Both the position numbers and the translations under genes were made by a program. From CBFGTV01 sp965652145 (lineage in GTDB: Bacteria; Bacillota; Clostridia; Peptostreptococcales; Natronincolaceae), in assembly GCA_965652145.1 (NCBI GenBank), contig CBFGTV010000005.1, forward strand, positions 20,392-84,391: a stretch of 64,000 bases of DNA, read 5' to 3'. This document shows positions 26,239 through 34,378 of this stretch, piece by piece; position 1 is the stretch's first letter, and each line of letters opens with the position of its first letter. The notes below the pieces were generated by a model. It did not search any database. It worked only from the letters and a program-made list of their open reading frames with translations, and was not told the origin of the DNA.

Positions 26239-26328
26239 ATGGTGCATATTCTAGCCTTAATTATATTTTTAATACTGGCCATTGTCATAACCTGGCAGTT
26301 GGGAAATCGTAGGACACAACAAAATTGA
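26239..26328 (+). CDS. 29-aa single-pass membrane microprotein (candidate)
   Basis: ATG at 26239 preceded by AGGGGAAA, encoding 29 residues: one hydrophobic helix (about residues 3-19) followed by a short basic tail. It starts 15 nt after the GNAT stop, so it could be translated from the same mRNA. Length alone gives little statistical support; ribosome site and clean TM-plus-basic-tail design are the evidence. Confidence 0.4.
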   Translation: MVHILALIIFLILAIVITWQLGNRRTQQN

Positions 26329-26505
26329 AGAAAAGGTAGGGTGTCTATCGGTTTGTCTATCAAATCGATGATCAAACTGGAGGGCTGGGTCAGATTTGGC
26401 TCATTATTGGGTGCCGATTGGAGACTATAGAACCATTAACGGGGTATGGGCATAGGATGATATTAATATAAGTGGTAGTAAATAAAAAATTGTGAGGGTA
26501 ATGAA

Positions 26506-27072
26506 ATGAGAGAAAGAGGATTAAGTAAGTTATTCTGGGGTTTTTTCTTTATTATGCTGAGCTTTAGAATTCAAGGATTTGATATTTTACCCGATATTGT
26601 TGGCTATGTGTTTTTTGCATTGGGCTTTGCAGATTTGGCCTCTGATAGTGAACATTTCAAAGAAGCATCCAGGTACAATCTGCCAATGATCATACTTTCC
26701 TTCTTTGCAATCTATGAAAGGCCGATAGAGGCCGGAGGGATTACCCTTGGGTCATTCGGGATATTTGGTTTTATTTTTGGTATTGTGGCATTTATCTTAA
26801 ACCTGTTGGTTGTCTATCATTTATTTATGGGAATTAAAGAAATAGCAGACAGGGAAGATCACTCTGAATTGGCCAAAGAGGCCGAAGAAAGATGGAATCA
26901 GTATAAAATGCTTCAAATCGCAATAATTGTTATAATGCTCCTAATTCTGATACCACCACTGGCCTTCATAGGTATTATTGTTGTATTTATTGCTTCAATC
27001 ATACTTACTGTTAAAATTCTTGGCTTTATAAACCGATGTAAGGTGGGTTTAAATCCAAAGAGAGGTCTATAA
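26506..27072 (+). CDS. Multi-pass membrane protein, unknown
   Basis: 188 aa, start after GAGGGTAAT. Four to six hydrophobic segments; the N-terminal FRIQGFDILPDIVGYVFFALGF resembles a family of uncharacterised Bacillota membrane proteins. A charged loop (about residues 112-130) separates the two membrane halves. No catalytic motif seen. Confidence 0.7.
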   Translation: MRERGLSKLFWGFFFIMLSFRIQGFDILPDIVGYVFFALGFADLASDSEHFKEASRYNLPMIILSFFAIYERPIEAGGITLGSFGIFGFIFGIVAFILNLLVVYHLFMGIKEIADREDHSELAKEAEERWNQYKMLQIAIIVIMLLILIPPLAFIGIIVVFIASIILTVKILGFINRCKVGLNPKRGL

Positions 27073-27146
27073 AGGACTTAAAATGTTTCAACAGAGGAAA
27101 ATATATACTATTTTCTAAATTTATGCTATAATCTTGATATATTTGA

Positions 27147-27234
27147 ATCAGGTGATGGAGTTCACCTTTAACCACTGGTTTTAATCAGTTAATGACTCCT
27201 ACAAAGCAGACTTCTGTTTTGTAGGAGTTTTTTG
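27147..27234 (+). promoter_or_regulatory. Fluoride riboswitch (crcB motif) with terminator
   Basis: Aptamer 27149-27202 carries the fluoride-riboswitch landmarks: GGTGATGGAGTTCACC at the 5' side and AATGACTCCTAC at the 3' side, where GGAGT and ACTCC form the pseudoknot pairing. The 3' segment also forms an intrinsic terminator, ACTCCTACAAA/TTTGTAGGAGT with a T-run (27195-27234). Fluoride binding should stabilise the aptamer and relieve termination. A TATAAT at 27127-27132 is the likely -10. Confidence 0.92.
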
Positions 27235-27287
27235 CATTTAGGAAACAAATACTATCTACTAAAACGCATCAATAGGGGGAATTTAAA

Positions 27288-28478
27288 TTGGCGTTAAGTT
27301 TGGCATTAATTATTTTACTGGGCCTGTTGTTTAATGCAGCCTTTTCAAAAATGAAGCTGCCTGGTTTGCTGGGAATGCTATTACTGGGTATATTAATGGG
27401 ACCCTTTGGTTTTGATCTCATTCATCAAAGCCTGCTGGAAATCTCAGGAGATTTAAGGATGATGGCATTGATTGTCATTTTAATCAGGGCAGGGTTTGGT
27501 ATTAATAGAGAGACCCTGAACAAAGTTGGCATTTCAGCACTGAAGCTGAGCTTGATACCAGGGGTTTTGGAAGGGATATCAATTATGTACGTGGCCAGCG
27601 CCCTATTAAACATTCCCAGAATTGAAGCTGGTATGCTAGGCTTTATTTTAGCAGCAGTTTCACCGGCAGTAATTGTACCTTCAATGCTGACCTTGATTGA
27701 GCGAAAAAAGGGGGCAGAAAAGGGCATACCTACCCTTATATTGGCTGGGGCTTCTATAGATGATGTTGTGGCAATAACAATATTTTCTGCAATCATTGGA
27801 ATGTATGGCGGGAAACGGGTTAATCTATTCAGGCAGCTAATCAATATACCTTTATCAATTGTTTTAGGAGTTTTACTGGGTATAATTTTCAGTATTATTT
27901 TATTGTATTTATTTGATCATTTCCATATCAGGAATACCAAAAAAACCTTAATGATATTAGGTTCCGCCATCGTACTAAGGTCTCTGGAGGATAAATTACA
28001 CGATATCTTGCCAATAGCCAGCCTATTGGGGGTAATGGCTATCGGCTTTATTATCCTTGAAAGAAAGCCCAAGATGGCTGAAGCGTTATCTAGTAAGTTC
28101 AATAAAATCTGGGTTTTTGCAGAAATATTATTGTTTGTACTGGTGGGTGCCCAGGTTAATGTATATTTGGCCCTTAATGCAGGATGGATCGGCTTATTAA
28201 TACTAATAATTGGCTTAGCTGGCCGAAGCATAGGCGTATATATATCCTTAATAGGCACCAATTTAAGCTTTAAAGAAAGGGTCTTCTGCATCATCTCATA
28301 TATTCCCAAGGCAACGGTGCAAGCGGCCATTGGAGCCGTACCCCTATCAGTTGGCGTGCCATCCGGCGAGTTGATTTTAGCCCTGGCGGTATTGGCCATT
28401 ATCATAACAGCTCCATTGGGGGCAATTGGCATAAAGGTAGCCGGCGAAAAAATATTGGCGGATGATCAATTGAAATAA
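27288..28478 (+). CDS. CPA-family cation:proton antiporter under fluoride control
   Basis: 396 aa, TTG start with AGGGGGA about 7 nt upstream. About 12 transmembrane helices. The Na_H_Exchanger-type fold is shown by LLGMLLLGILMGPFGFDL at the start and the paired acidic motif ASIDDVVAI (about residues 155-163), typical of electrogenic CPA-type antiporters. Sodium/proton antiporter-like genes are among those found behind fluoride riboswitches. Whether it moves fluoride, or corrects ion/pH stress caused by HF entry, cannot be told from sequence. Confidence 0.88.
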   Translation: MALSLALIILLGLLFNAAFSKMKLPGLLGMLLLGILMGPFGFDLIHQSLLEISGDLRMMALIVILIRAGFGINRETLNKVGISALKLSLIPGVLEGISIMYVASALLNIPRIEAGMLGFILAAVSPAVIVPSMLTLIERKKGAEKGIPTLILAGASIDDVVAITIFSAIIGMYGGKRVNLFRQLINIPLSIVLGVLLGIIFSIILLYLFDHFHIRNTKKTLMILGSAIVLRSLEDKLHDILPIASLLGVMAIGFIILERKPKMAEALSSKFNKIWVFAEILLFVLVGAQVNVYLALNAGWIGLLILIIGLAGRSIGVYISLIGTNLSFKERVFCIISYIPKATVQAAIGAVPLSVGVPSGELILALAVLAIIITAPLGAIGIKVAGEKILADDQLK

Positions 28479-28568
28479 AAAGAAAACAATTAACATTATT
28501 GGTTACAAAACATCCTTTTAATGACATGAAAAATTCCAAATATGCTGCACCACGAGAATAACATTTAC

Positions 28569-28597
28569 GAATAAATCAATTCTGTAGAATCATAATA
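28569..28597 (+). promoter_or_regulatory. Sigma-G-like (forespore) promoter
   Basis: GAATA (28569-28573), 17-nt gap, CATAATA (28591-28597), matching the sigma-G consensus GHATR and CATWHTA at the expected spacing, about 30 nt before spoVAF. Confidence 0.6.
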
Positions 28598-28626
28598 AGA
28601 ACAATAGATTGAGGAGGCGGTGAAAA

Positions 28627-30090
28627 GTGGCAGATCGGAATGAGGAAAACCTGTTATCTAAAAACTTTAGTAAAAATGTTGATTACCTATTAAAGGAGCT
28701 GCGGATTGATAAAAATTTTGATGTGGTTCATCGCAAACTGGAATATGGTGGTATCAATTTTGCACTGTTCTTTATAGATGGCTTTGCAAATGCTGAAATA
28801 ATGCTTGATATTATGAGGGACCTTAAAGGGCTAACTCCTAAGGACCTGTATAAAGATGCCATTAAAAAATTAGTACATCAATATATCCCCCATATTGAAG
28901 TAGAAACAAGCAAGGATTTGGAAGAGGTAATTTCTCAGGTTTTATCAGGTCAGGCTGCATTTATAATAGAGGGCTATGACGAAGCCATTTTAATGGATGT
29001 ACGGGAATATCCAGCCCGTTCCCCTGAGGAGCCTGACATTGAAAGGGTTGTAAGGGGGCCCCGGGATGGTTTTGTAGAAACCATTGTATTTAATGCTGCC
29101 TTAATTCGCAGAAAAATTAGGGATCGTTCTTTAATCATGGAGCATTTTTCGGTGGGAAGGCGTTCAAAAACCGATGTGGTTCTGGCTTACCTGGATAGTG
29201 TGGTTGATATGACCCTTGTGGAAATCATAAAACAAAAAATAGAAGAAATTCAGGTAGATGGCCTGCCAATGGAGGAAAAATCACTGGAGGAGTTTATTTT
29301 TGGACGCTACTATAATCCATACCCTATGGTGAGGTATACCGAAAGGGCCGATACCTGTGGTGTGCATCTTAGGGAAGGTCACGTATTAATTTTGGTGGAT
29401 GGTTCTCCCAGCGTTATGATTTGCCCCACAACCTTCTGGCATCACCTACAGCATGCAGAGGAATATCGACAAAAACCTATTGTGGGGATTTTTCTGCGAT
29501 GGGTTCGTTTTGCAGCCGTGTTGGCATCGCTATTTTTACTTCCTTTATGGTATGTGATAGCTGAAAATCCTGAACTATTGCCAGCATCCATAAAATTTAT
29601 AGGTGTAGAGAAAACCGGAAATATTCCATTGTTTTGGCAGTTTTTTCTGGCAGAAATCGGAATAGAAATCCTTAGAATGGCAGCCATCCATACCCCCAGT
29701 GCCTTAGCCACCGCCCTCGGACTGGTGGCGGCCATACTAATAGGTGAGGTTGCCATCAATGTTGGCTTGTTTGCAGAGGAGGTAATTCTTTATCTGGCCA
29801 TTGCTGCCATGAGTACCTTTGCTACCCCCAGCTATGAGCTAAGTCTGGCTAACCGCATTTTTAGGCTGCTATTTTTGATTGCCGGGGCAATATTCGGAAT
29901 TTATGGCTTAGTTGGAGCAATTATTCTATGGATTATGATGCTTGCAACGACCAAATCCTTGAATGTTCCCTATCTATGGCCCCTCATACCATTAAATATA
30001 AAGGCTTTAATGGACTTTCTATTTAGAATTCCAGTTCCATTGAAGGATAAAAGGCCTAGTATTTTAAATACACAGGATGATACCAAATAA
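28627..30090 (+). CDS. spoVAF: Stage V sporulation protein AF (GerA-family)
   Basis: 487 aa, GTG start after GGAGGCGG. N-terminal soluble domain (about residues 1-280) and C-terminal four to five membrane helices (about 290-450), the GerAA/SpoVAF plan. Blocks LEYGGINFALFFIDGFANAE, YTERADTCGVHLREGHVLIL and PTTFWHHLQHAEEYRQ fit SpoVAF better than a GerAA receptor subunit. It acts in the spore inner membrane with the SpoVA dipicolinate channel during germination. No other spoVA genes are adjacent, unlike the Bacillus operon. The sigma-G-like promoter supports forespore expression. Confidence 0.88.
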   Translation: MADRNEENLLSKNFSKNVDYLLKELRIDKNFDVVHRKLEYGGINFALFFIDGFANAEIMLDIMRDLKGLTPKDLYKDAIKKLVHQYIPHIEVETSKDLEEVISQVLSGQAAFIIEGYDEAILMDVREYPARSPEEPDIERVVRGPRDGFVETIVFNAALIRRKIRDRSLIMEHFSVGRRSKTDVVLAYLDSVVDMTLVEIIKQKIEEIQVDGLPMEEKSLEEFIFGRYYNPYPMVRYTERADTCGVHLREGHVLILVDGSPSVMICPTTFWHHLQHAEEYRQKPIVGIFLRWVRFAAVLASLFLLPLWYVIAENPELLPASIKFIGVEKTGNIPLFWQFFLAEIGIEILRMAAIHTPSALATALGLVAAILIGEVAINVGLFAEEVILYLAIAAMSTFATPSYELSLANRIFRLLFLIAGAIFGIYGLVGAIILWIMMLATTKSLNVPYLWPLIPLNIKALMDFLFRIPVPLKDKRPSILNTQDDTK

Positions 30091-30147
30091 TTAACTGATA
30101 GTAGAGAGTACGTAAAGTATTACTTACCTAGAAAATTTAATGCCAAT

Positions 30148-30184
30148 AAAAAAATTAGCCCTATCGATTGGGGGCTATTTTTTT
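30148..30184 (+). terminator. Terminator after spoVAF
   Basis: A-run, TAGCCC/GGGCTA stem around a TATCGATTGG-type loop, then seven T. Confidence 0.75.
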
Positions 30185-30348
30185 ACCGTGATAATACCGC
30201 TTTAATAATAGTGGCACAGAAATCACTGCCAAATTTATTTTAATTAAGGAATGAAGCAATAGTAAATAACTTAAAAATTGTCTTAAGTATTCGTGTACCA
30301 ATTATTACAAATGTCTTGAACAGATAGGGAATATGGTAATGAATACCC

Positions 30349-30954
30349 TCAGGACTGCTTTAGCACATAAGAACAAATCATATCCGTCAGTTCTTGAAGC
30401 AGGGCAGCTTCATTACAGGGATGGGCAAATACACGTATACTGTGTATAACCTCCTCAACGCTTTTGAAAATCAGATATGCGGCATGGCTTGAATCAGTAA
30501 TTTTTGTAAGGGTACGATTTTGATTTAAAAACCCTTCAATTTGCTCGATCATCGCCGACTCATAGTGGTCAATGATACCTTTTATCTCGTTGTCCCAATA
30601 GGTCATAGCCAGGATCTCTCGATGAAATTCGGGGGAATAGCTGTGGGCATGAAATACTGCAAGAATATACCTTTCGATCAACACTCGAGGGTTGTCATCC
30701 TGTAAGGTTGCTATCGGAACCTGGGCAACAATATTTTGATTATATTCATGTAAAAGCTCAATAAATAACGCCTTTTTATCCTTGAAATAGGAGTAAAAGG
30801 CACCGATGGACACCCCGGCTGTCTTTACAATTTCATTTGATGAGGTATTGTGATATCCCTTTTCGGAAAATAGTACTTGAGCTGTTCGTTTAATTTTATT
30901 TTTAATTTCAATACTTCGTTTTTGCTGTGGAATCCGAACCTTACCCCCACCCAT
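30349..30954 (-). CDS. TetR-family transcriptional regulator
   Basis: 201 aa. N-terminal helix-turn-helix (about residues 20-65) with LFSEKGYHNTSSNEIVKTAGVSIGAFYSYFKDKKALF, a clear TetR_N domain; the C-terminal ligand domain is not assignable. Divergent from the metallo-hydrolase gene, with a long palindrome between them, so it probably represses that gene and itself. Ligand unknown. Confidence 0.9.
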   Translation of the reverse strand: MGGGKVRIPQQKRSIEIKNKIKRTAQVLFSEKGYHNTSSNEIVKTAGVSIGAFYSYFKDKKALFIELLHEYNQNIVAQVPIATLQDDNPRVLIERYILAVFHAHSYSPEFHREILAMTYWDNEIKGIIDHYESAMIEQIEGFLNQNRTLTKITDSSHAAYLIFKSVEEVIHSIRVFAHPCNEAALLQELTDMICSYVLKQS

Positions 30955-31007
30955 TGATACTCACCACCATTTCTTTTTTTACCAGTCTACCATAATCAGT
31001 GGGTATG

Positions 31008-31067
31008 GTCAACAAATAAGAGCATAAGCTCTTGTTTGTTGACAAGAAAAATAGACTATGATATTAT
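31008..31067 (+). promoter_or_regulatory. TetR operator and promoter
   Basis: Palindrome with 16-nt arms and a 4-nt centre (31008-31043), one mismatch, half-site core CAACAAAyAAGAGC. Its right arm overlaps the -35 TTGACA (31039-31044); -10 TATTAT follows 17 nt later (31062-31067). A second partial copy (AAACAAGAGC, about 31070-31079) lies just downstream. Occupancy would block RNA polymerase. Confidence 0.75.
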
Positions 31068-31111
31068 TCAAACAAGAGCTATAACTCGTATTTTATGAAT
31101 GGAGGGTCCTT

Positions 31112-31849
31112 ATGAAAAATTATATTCGCTTAAATCTTGGGATTACCAAGGTCTACCTGGTTCCGTGTCACGGCGGCTATCTGCTGATTGATACCGGTTA
31201 TGAGGCGGATTATGGGAAATTCAGAAAAAAACTGGAGCAGGCAGGTATTTCAATGGGTCAAATTAAGCATCTATTATTGACTCATTACCATGACGACCAC
31301 TCGGGCTTTGCAATCAAATTGAAATACGATTTTGGAATTCCCCTCATTATACAGCAAAAATCCGTGCCTCTATTGGCTCAGGGAGATAGTGGCAAAGAGG
31401 AAGAAGGCTATTACATAACCCGACGTATGAAATTTTTATTCTCCATTTTTGAATTGTTTCACAAAAACTTCCAATATCCTCCGGTGTTGATCAATGATGA
31501 CGATACCCTTGTAGAGGGGGACGATAGTCAGGTTTTACGACGGTTGGGTATAGATGCCGACATCTTGTATACACCTGGACACTCAGTGGATTCCATGAGT
31601 GTACTGTGTGATGATGGTACGGCATTTGTAGGTGATGCCGCTATGAACTTCCTGAAATTCACCGGAACACATTACCGGCCTATCTATTACAACAATCTGG
31701 AGGATACCTACAAAAGCATTCAAAAACTGATTTCTGCCGGCGCTAAAACAATCGTTCCGGCCCATGGCAACGCCTTTCCGGTGAAAAAACTTGAAAATAT
31801 GCTTGTCCATTCCTCATCAATATCAAAGATGCAAAAAAATCGCCAGTAA
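31112..31849 (+). CDS. Metallo-beta-lactamase-fold hydrolase
   Basis: 245 aa, GGAGGGT ribosome site. Metal-binding motif THYHDDHSG (about residues 58-66), then TPGHSVDS, VGDAAM and VPAHG complete the di-metal site. Soluble, cytoplasmic, no signal peptide. Substrate unknown; likely controlled by the divergent TetR regulator, suggesting it acts on an inducing small molecule. Related proteins include glyoxalase II- and lactonase-like enzymes. Confidence 0.88.
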   Translation: MKNYIRLNLGITKVYLVPCHGGYLLIDTGYEADYGKFRKKLEQAGISMGQIKHLLLTHYHDDHSGFAIKLKYDFGIPLIIQQKSVPLLAQGDSGKEEEGYYITRRMKFLFSIFELFHKNFQYPPVLINDDDTLVEGDDSQVLRRLGIDADILYTPGHSVDSMSVLCDDGTAFVGDAAMNFLKFTGTHYRPIYYNNLEDTYKSIQKLISAGAKTIVPAHGNAFPVKKLENMLVHSSSISKMQKNRQ

Positions 31850-31872
31850 AAGTGGCGGTTTTGTATTTTTTG
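31837..31872 (+). terminator. Terminator overlapping the hydrolase stop codon
   Basis: ATCGCCA/TGGCGGT stem followed by TTTTGTATTTTTT; the last codons of the hydrolase form the 5' arm. Confidence 0.65.
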
Positions 31873-31898
31873 TACATATCCATAATCAATGATACAAT
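31870..31898 (+). promoter_or_regulatory. Candidate promoter of the sigma-54 activator gene
   Basis: TTGTAC (31870-31875), 17-nt spacer, TACAAT (31893-31898): a sigma-A-type promoter. Confidence 0.5.
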
Positions 31899-31982
31899 GA
31901 AGAGAAAATATATAATGATTCCATGGGGAACATTACCTATTAATATAATGTAGGTTTTATATAGGTCATGGGAGGTAACGAA

Positions 31983-33887
31983 ATGGAAAGAATCTGCTTG
32001 ATTGCTCCATATAGTGAGCTGCTACAACTGGCCCAGCAGGTGAAAAGGGAAACTGAATTTGATTTTAAAATAGAACAGGGAAATTTAGAAGACGGAATTA
32101 CACCTGCAATAGAGGCTGAAAGGCAGGGGGCTCAAATTATTATCAGCCGGGGAGGGACTGCTTCCTTTATAAGGAAGAATGTAGATATCCCCGTTGTTGA
32201 AATCAGGGTAACAGGCTATGATATTTTAAAAAGTCTGTACCCCTATAGAAATACCAGCTCTACCATTGGAATTGTAGGCTATAGAAATGTCGTGGATGGC
32301 TGCAAGATGGTAAGCAAGGTGTTGAATATACCCATAAAAGAAATCATCATTCCCGGTGAAGAAGAAACCATTGATTGGAACAGAGTACAACAAGAGACCT
32401 ACGAATTGATTCAGAAGTATAACATTAAAATGCTTGTGGGTGACACTACCGTTATGAGTCGCCTCTCGGCCCTGGATGTTAGGGTAAATCTGATCACCTC
32501 TGGTAAGGAGGCTGTTATCCAGGCAATTGATGAAGCCTTGCACATTCTACAGGTAAGGGAGGCAGAAAAAGAGAGAAGTAAACGATTTGAGGCTGTATTG
32601 GATTTTGTTAACGATGGAGTGATGGCAACAGATGAATCGGGGATCATCACAGTAATTAATCCTGCAGCAGAGGAGATATTTCAGGTAAAAAGGGAAGAAG
32701 TCATTGGCTTTCCAGTTAAGGAGGTCATTCCCAATACTAAAATTATGGAGGTTTTGGAAAGTAAAAGTGCCGATATTCAAAAATTACAGCAGGTCCATGG
32801 GGACTATATTATGACCAATCGTATTCCCATTGTGGTAGATGACCTGGTCAAGGGGGTTGTTGCCACCTTTCAGGATGTGACCACCATCCAGGGGGCAGAA
32901 CAAAAAATTCGTCAAAACCTCTATGCCAAGGGCTTTGTAACCAGATATGGCTTTAAGGATATACTGACTAAAAATCAGCGGATGAAGAGGTTGATTGATA
33001 TTGCAAGGGGCTTTGCCAAGACCGATGCTACCGTATTGATTGTAGGGGAAAGCGGCACCGGCAAGGAAATGTTTGCCCAGAGTATTCATGCCTTGAGCTC
33101 CCGCAGGATGGAGCCCTTTGTGGCGGTGAACTGTGCTGCATTGCCTCCTCAGCTCCTTGAAAGCGAATTGTTTGGCTATGTGGAGGGGGCCTTCACGGGG
33201 GCCAAAAAGGGCGGAAAAATTGGACTTTTTGAATTGGCCCATAATGGTACGATTTTTCTTGATGAAATAGGTGAAATGGATAAGAATCTACAGGGAAGGC
33301 TTTTGAGGGTTCTGGAAGAAAAAAAAGTGATGCGGCTGGGCTCCGATAAGATGATCCCTGTAGATATCAGGGTGGTGGCGGCCACCAATGCTGACCTTAA
33401 GGAAAAAATTAAACAGGATGAATTTCGTATGGATTTATATTATCGCCTTAATGTCTTGAAGCTGCAGACGATTCCCCTAAGGGAGAGAGGAGAAGACATT
33501 GAATATCTGGCTAATTCCTTTATTCGTACCATCAATAAAAAGTACGGCCGACAGGTGGAGGGATTTACCCCAGAGGTAATGGAGCTGTTAGGAAAATATT
33601 CATGGCCCGGAAACGTAAGGGAATTAAAAAACATTGTAGAAAGATTAATATTGTCCACTACCAAGGATTACGTTTCGATGGCTGAGGCCGAATTTTTACT
33701 TGAGGAGCTACAGGAGGATTTTACCCTGGAAGCCCCTGAAAATGATCACGTAATCTATGAAGGAACCATGAAGGAGATAAAACGAAAAGTGATATTAAAG
33801 GTGCTGGAACAGGAAGGCTACAATAAAAGCCGTGCTGCAAAACGCCTTGGTATTGATCGGTCCACCATTGAAAAAAATTTAAGGTGA
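31983..33887 (+). CDS. Sigma-54-dependent activator with PrpR_N and PAS domains
   Basis: 634 aa from ATG 31983, which has GGGAGGTAA upstream; ATG 31968 is in frame but lies before that site. Domain order: PrpR_N ligand domain (about residues 1-185, SRGGTASFIRK), PAS (about 195-300, FDFVNDGVMATDESG in form), AAA+ domain (about 325-555: Walker A GESGTGKE, sigma-54 contact GAFTGA, Walker B FLDEIGE), C-terminal Fis-type helix-turn-helix (SRAAKRLGIDRSTIEKNL). It binds an upstream site and opens sigma-54 promoters when a small effector binds PrpR_N. The exact sigma-54 promoter 110 bp downstream shows its target operon. Confidence 0.93.
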   Translation: MERICLIAPYSELLQLAQQVKRETEFDFKIEQGNLEDGITPAIEAERQGAQIIISRGGTASFIRKNVDIPVVEIRVTGYDILKSLYPYRNTSSTIGIVGYRNVVDGCKMVSKVLNIPIKEIIIPGEEETIDWNRVQQETYELIQKYNIKMLVGDTTVMSRLSALDVRVNLITSGKEAVIQAIDEALHILQVREAEKERSKRFEAVLDFVNDGVMATDESGIITVINPAAEEIFQVKREEVIGFPVKEVIPNTKIMEVLESKSADIQKLQQVHGDYIMTNRIPIVVDDLVKGVVATFQDVTTIQGAEQKIRQNLYAKGFVTRYGFKDILTKNQRMKRLIDIARGFAKTDATVLIVGESGTGKEMFAQSIHALSSRRMEPFVAVNCAALPPQLLESELFGYVEGAFTGAKKGGKIGLFELAHNGTIFLDEIGEMDKNLQGRLLRVLEEKKVMRLGSDKMIPVDIRVVAATNADLKEKIKQDEFRMDLYYRLNVLKLQTIPLRERGEDIEYLANSFIRTINKKYGRQVEGFTPEVMELLGKYSWPGNVRELKNIVERLILSTTKDYVSMAEAEFLLEELQEDFTLEAPENDHVIYEGTMKEIKRKVILKVLEQEGYNKSRAAKRLGIDRSTIEKNLR

Positions 33888-33892
33888 TGAAA

Positions 33893-33943
33893 AAAACCGC
33901 AGTTATGCTGTAAAAGTCAGCAGTATCTGTGGTTTGTTTTTTT
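33893..33943 (+). terminator. Terminator after the activator gene
   Basis: AAACC-CAG...CTG-GGTTT long stem with an inner GCTG/CAGC helix, then a T-run. It separates the activator from its target operon. Confidence 0.75.
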
Positions 33944-33996
33944 CGTATCCATGAATAAACAGTTGAAAACAGGAAATCATCAGGTTCATTTAAAGT

Positions 33997-34011
33997 TGGC
34001 ACAGATTTTGC
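33997..34011 (+). promoter_or_regulatory. Sigma-54 (RpoN) -24/-12 promoter
   Basis: TGGCAC-n5-TTGC at 33997-34011, an exact match to the RpoN consensus. Transcription should start near 34023, which rules out the upstream ATG at 33951 as the start of the next gene. The activator site presumably lies in the 50 bp before it, but I cannot define it. Confidence 0.88.
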
Positions 34012-34058
34012 GTTATACATTATGTGAAGAAAATTATTTGATTAAGGAGGATGCAGAA

Positions 34059-34352
34059 ATGGCAAAAAATGCTGTTGTCATTAAAAATAATGACAGTGTG
34101 GCTACGGCTACCATTGACTTGAAAAAGGGAACAAAAGTAAGCATGTTTATTGGTGAGAAGGAGTTGGATATTGTAGTTAATGACGATATCCCCTTTGGCC
34201 ATAAATTTGCAATTAAAGAGGCAGCCATAGGAGAGCATGTGCTTAAATATGGTGAATCCATAGGAAAAGCAACAAAGGAAATTAAAATTGGGGATCATGT
34301 TCACGTTCATAATGTCGAAAGTGCTAGAGGTCGTGGCGATTTAAACAGCTAA
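34059..34352 (+). CDS. UxaA-family dehydratase small subunit (SAF domain)
   Basis: 97 aa from ATG 34059 with AAGGAGG 9 nt upstream. A SAF-type beta domain like the N-terminus of altronate/galactarate dehydratase, with KKGTKVSM, IPFGHKFAI and GEHVLKYGESIG, ending GDHVHVHNVESARGRGD. It pairs with the large subunit encoded 26 bp later; in E. coli UxaA both parts are one chain. The same split is also seen in (R)-sulfolactate sulfo-lyase SuyAB, so the substrate is open. Confidence 0.82.
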   Translation: MAKNAVVIKNNDSVATATIDLKKGTKVSMFIGEKELDIVVNDDIPFGHKFAIKEAAIGEHVLKYGESIGKATKEIKIGDHVHVHNVESARGRGDLNS

Positions 34353-34378
34353 AAATATTATTTGTGGAGGGATAGATT

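Noticed and set aside
33951..34058. Upstream extension of the UxaA small subunit
   Set aside because: It contains the sigma-54 promoter and ends with a strong ribosome site before ATG 34059.
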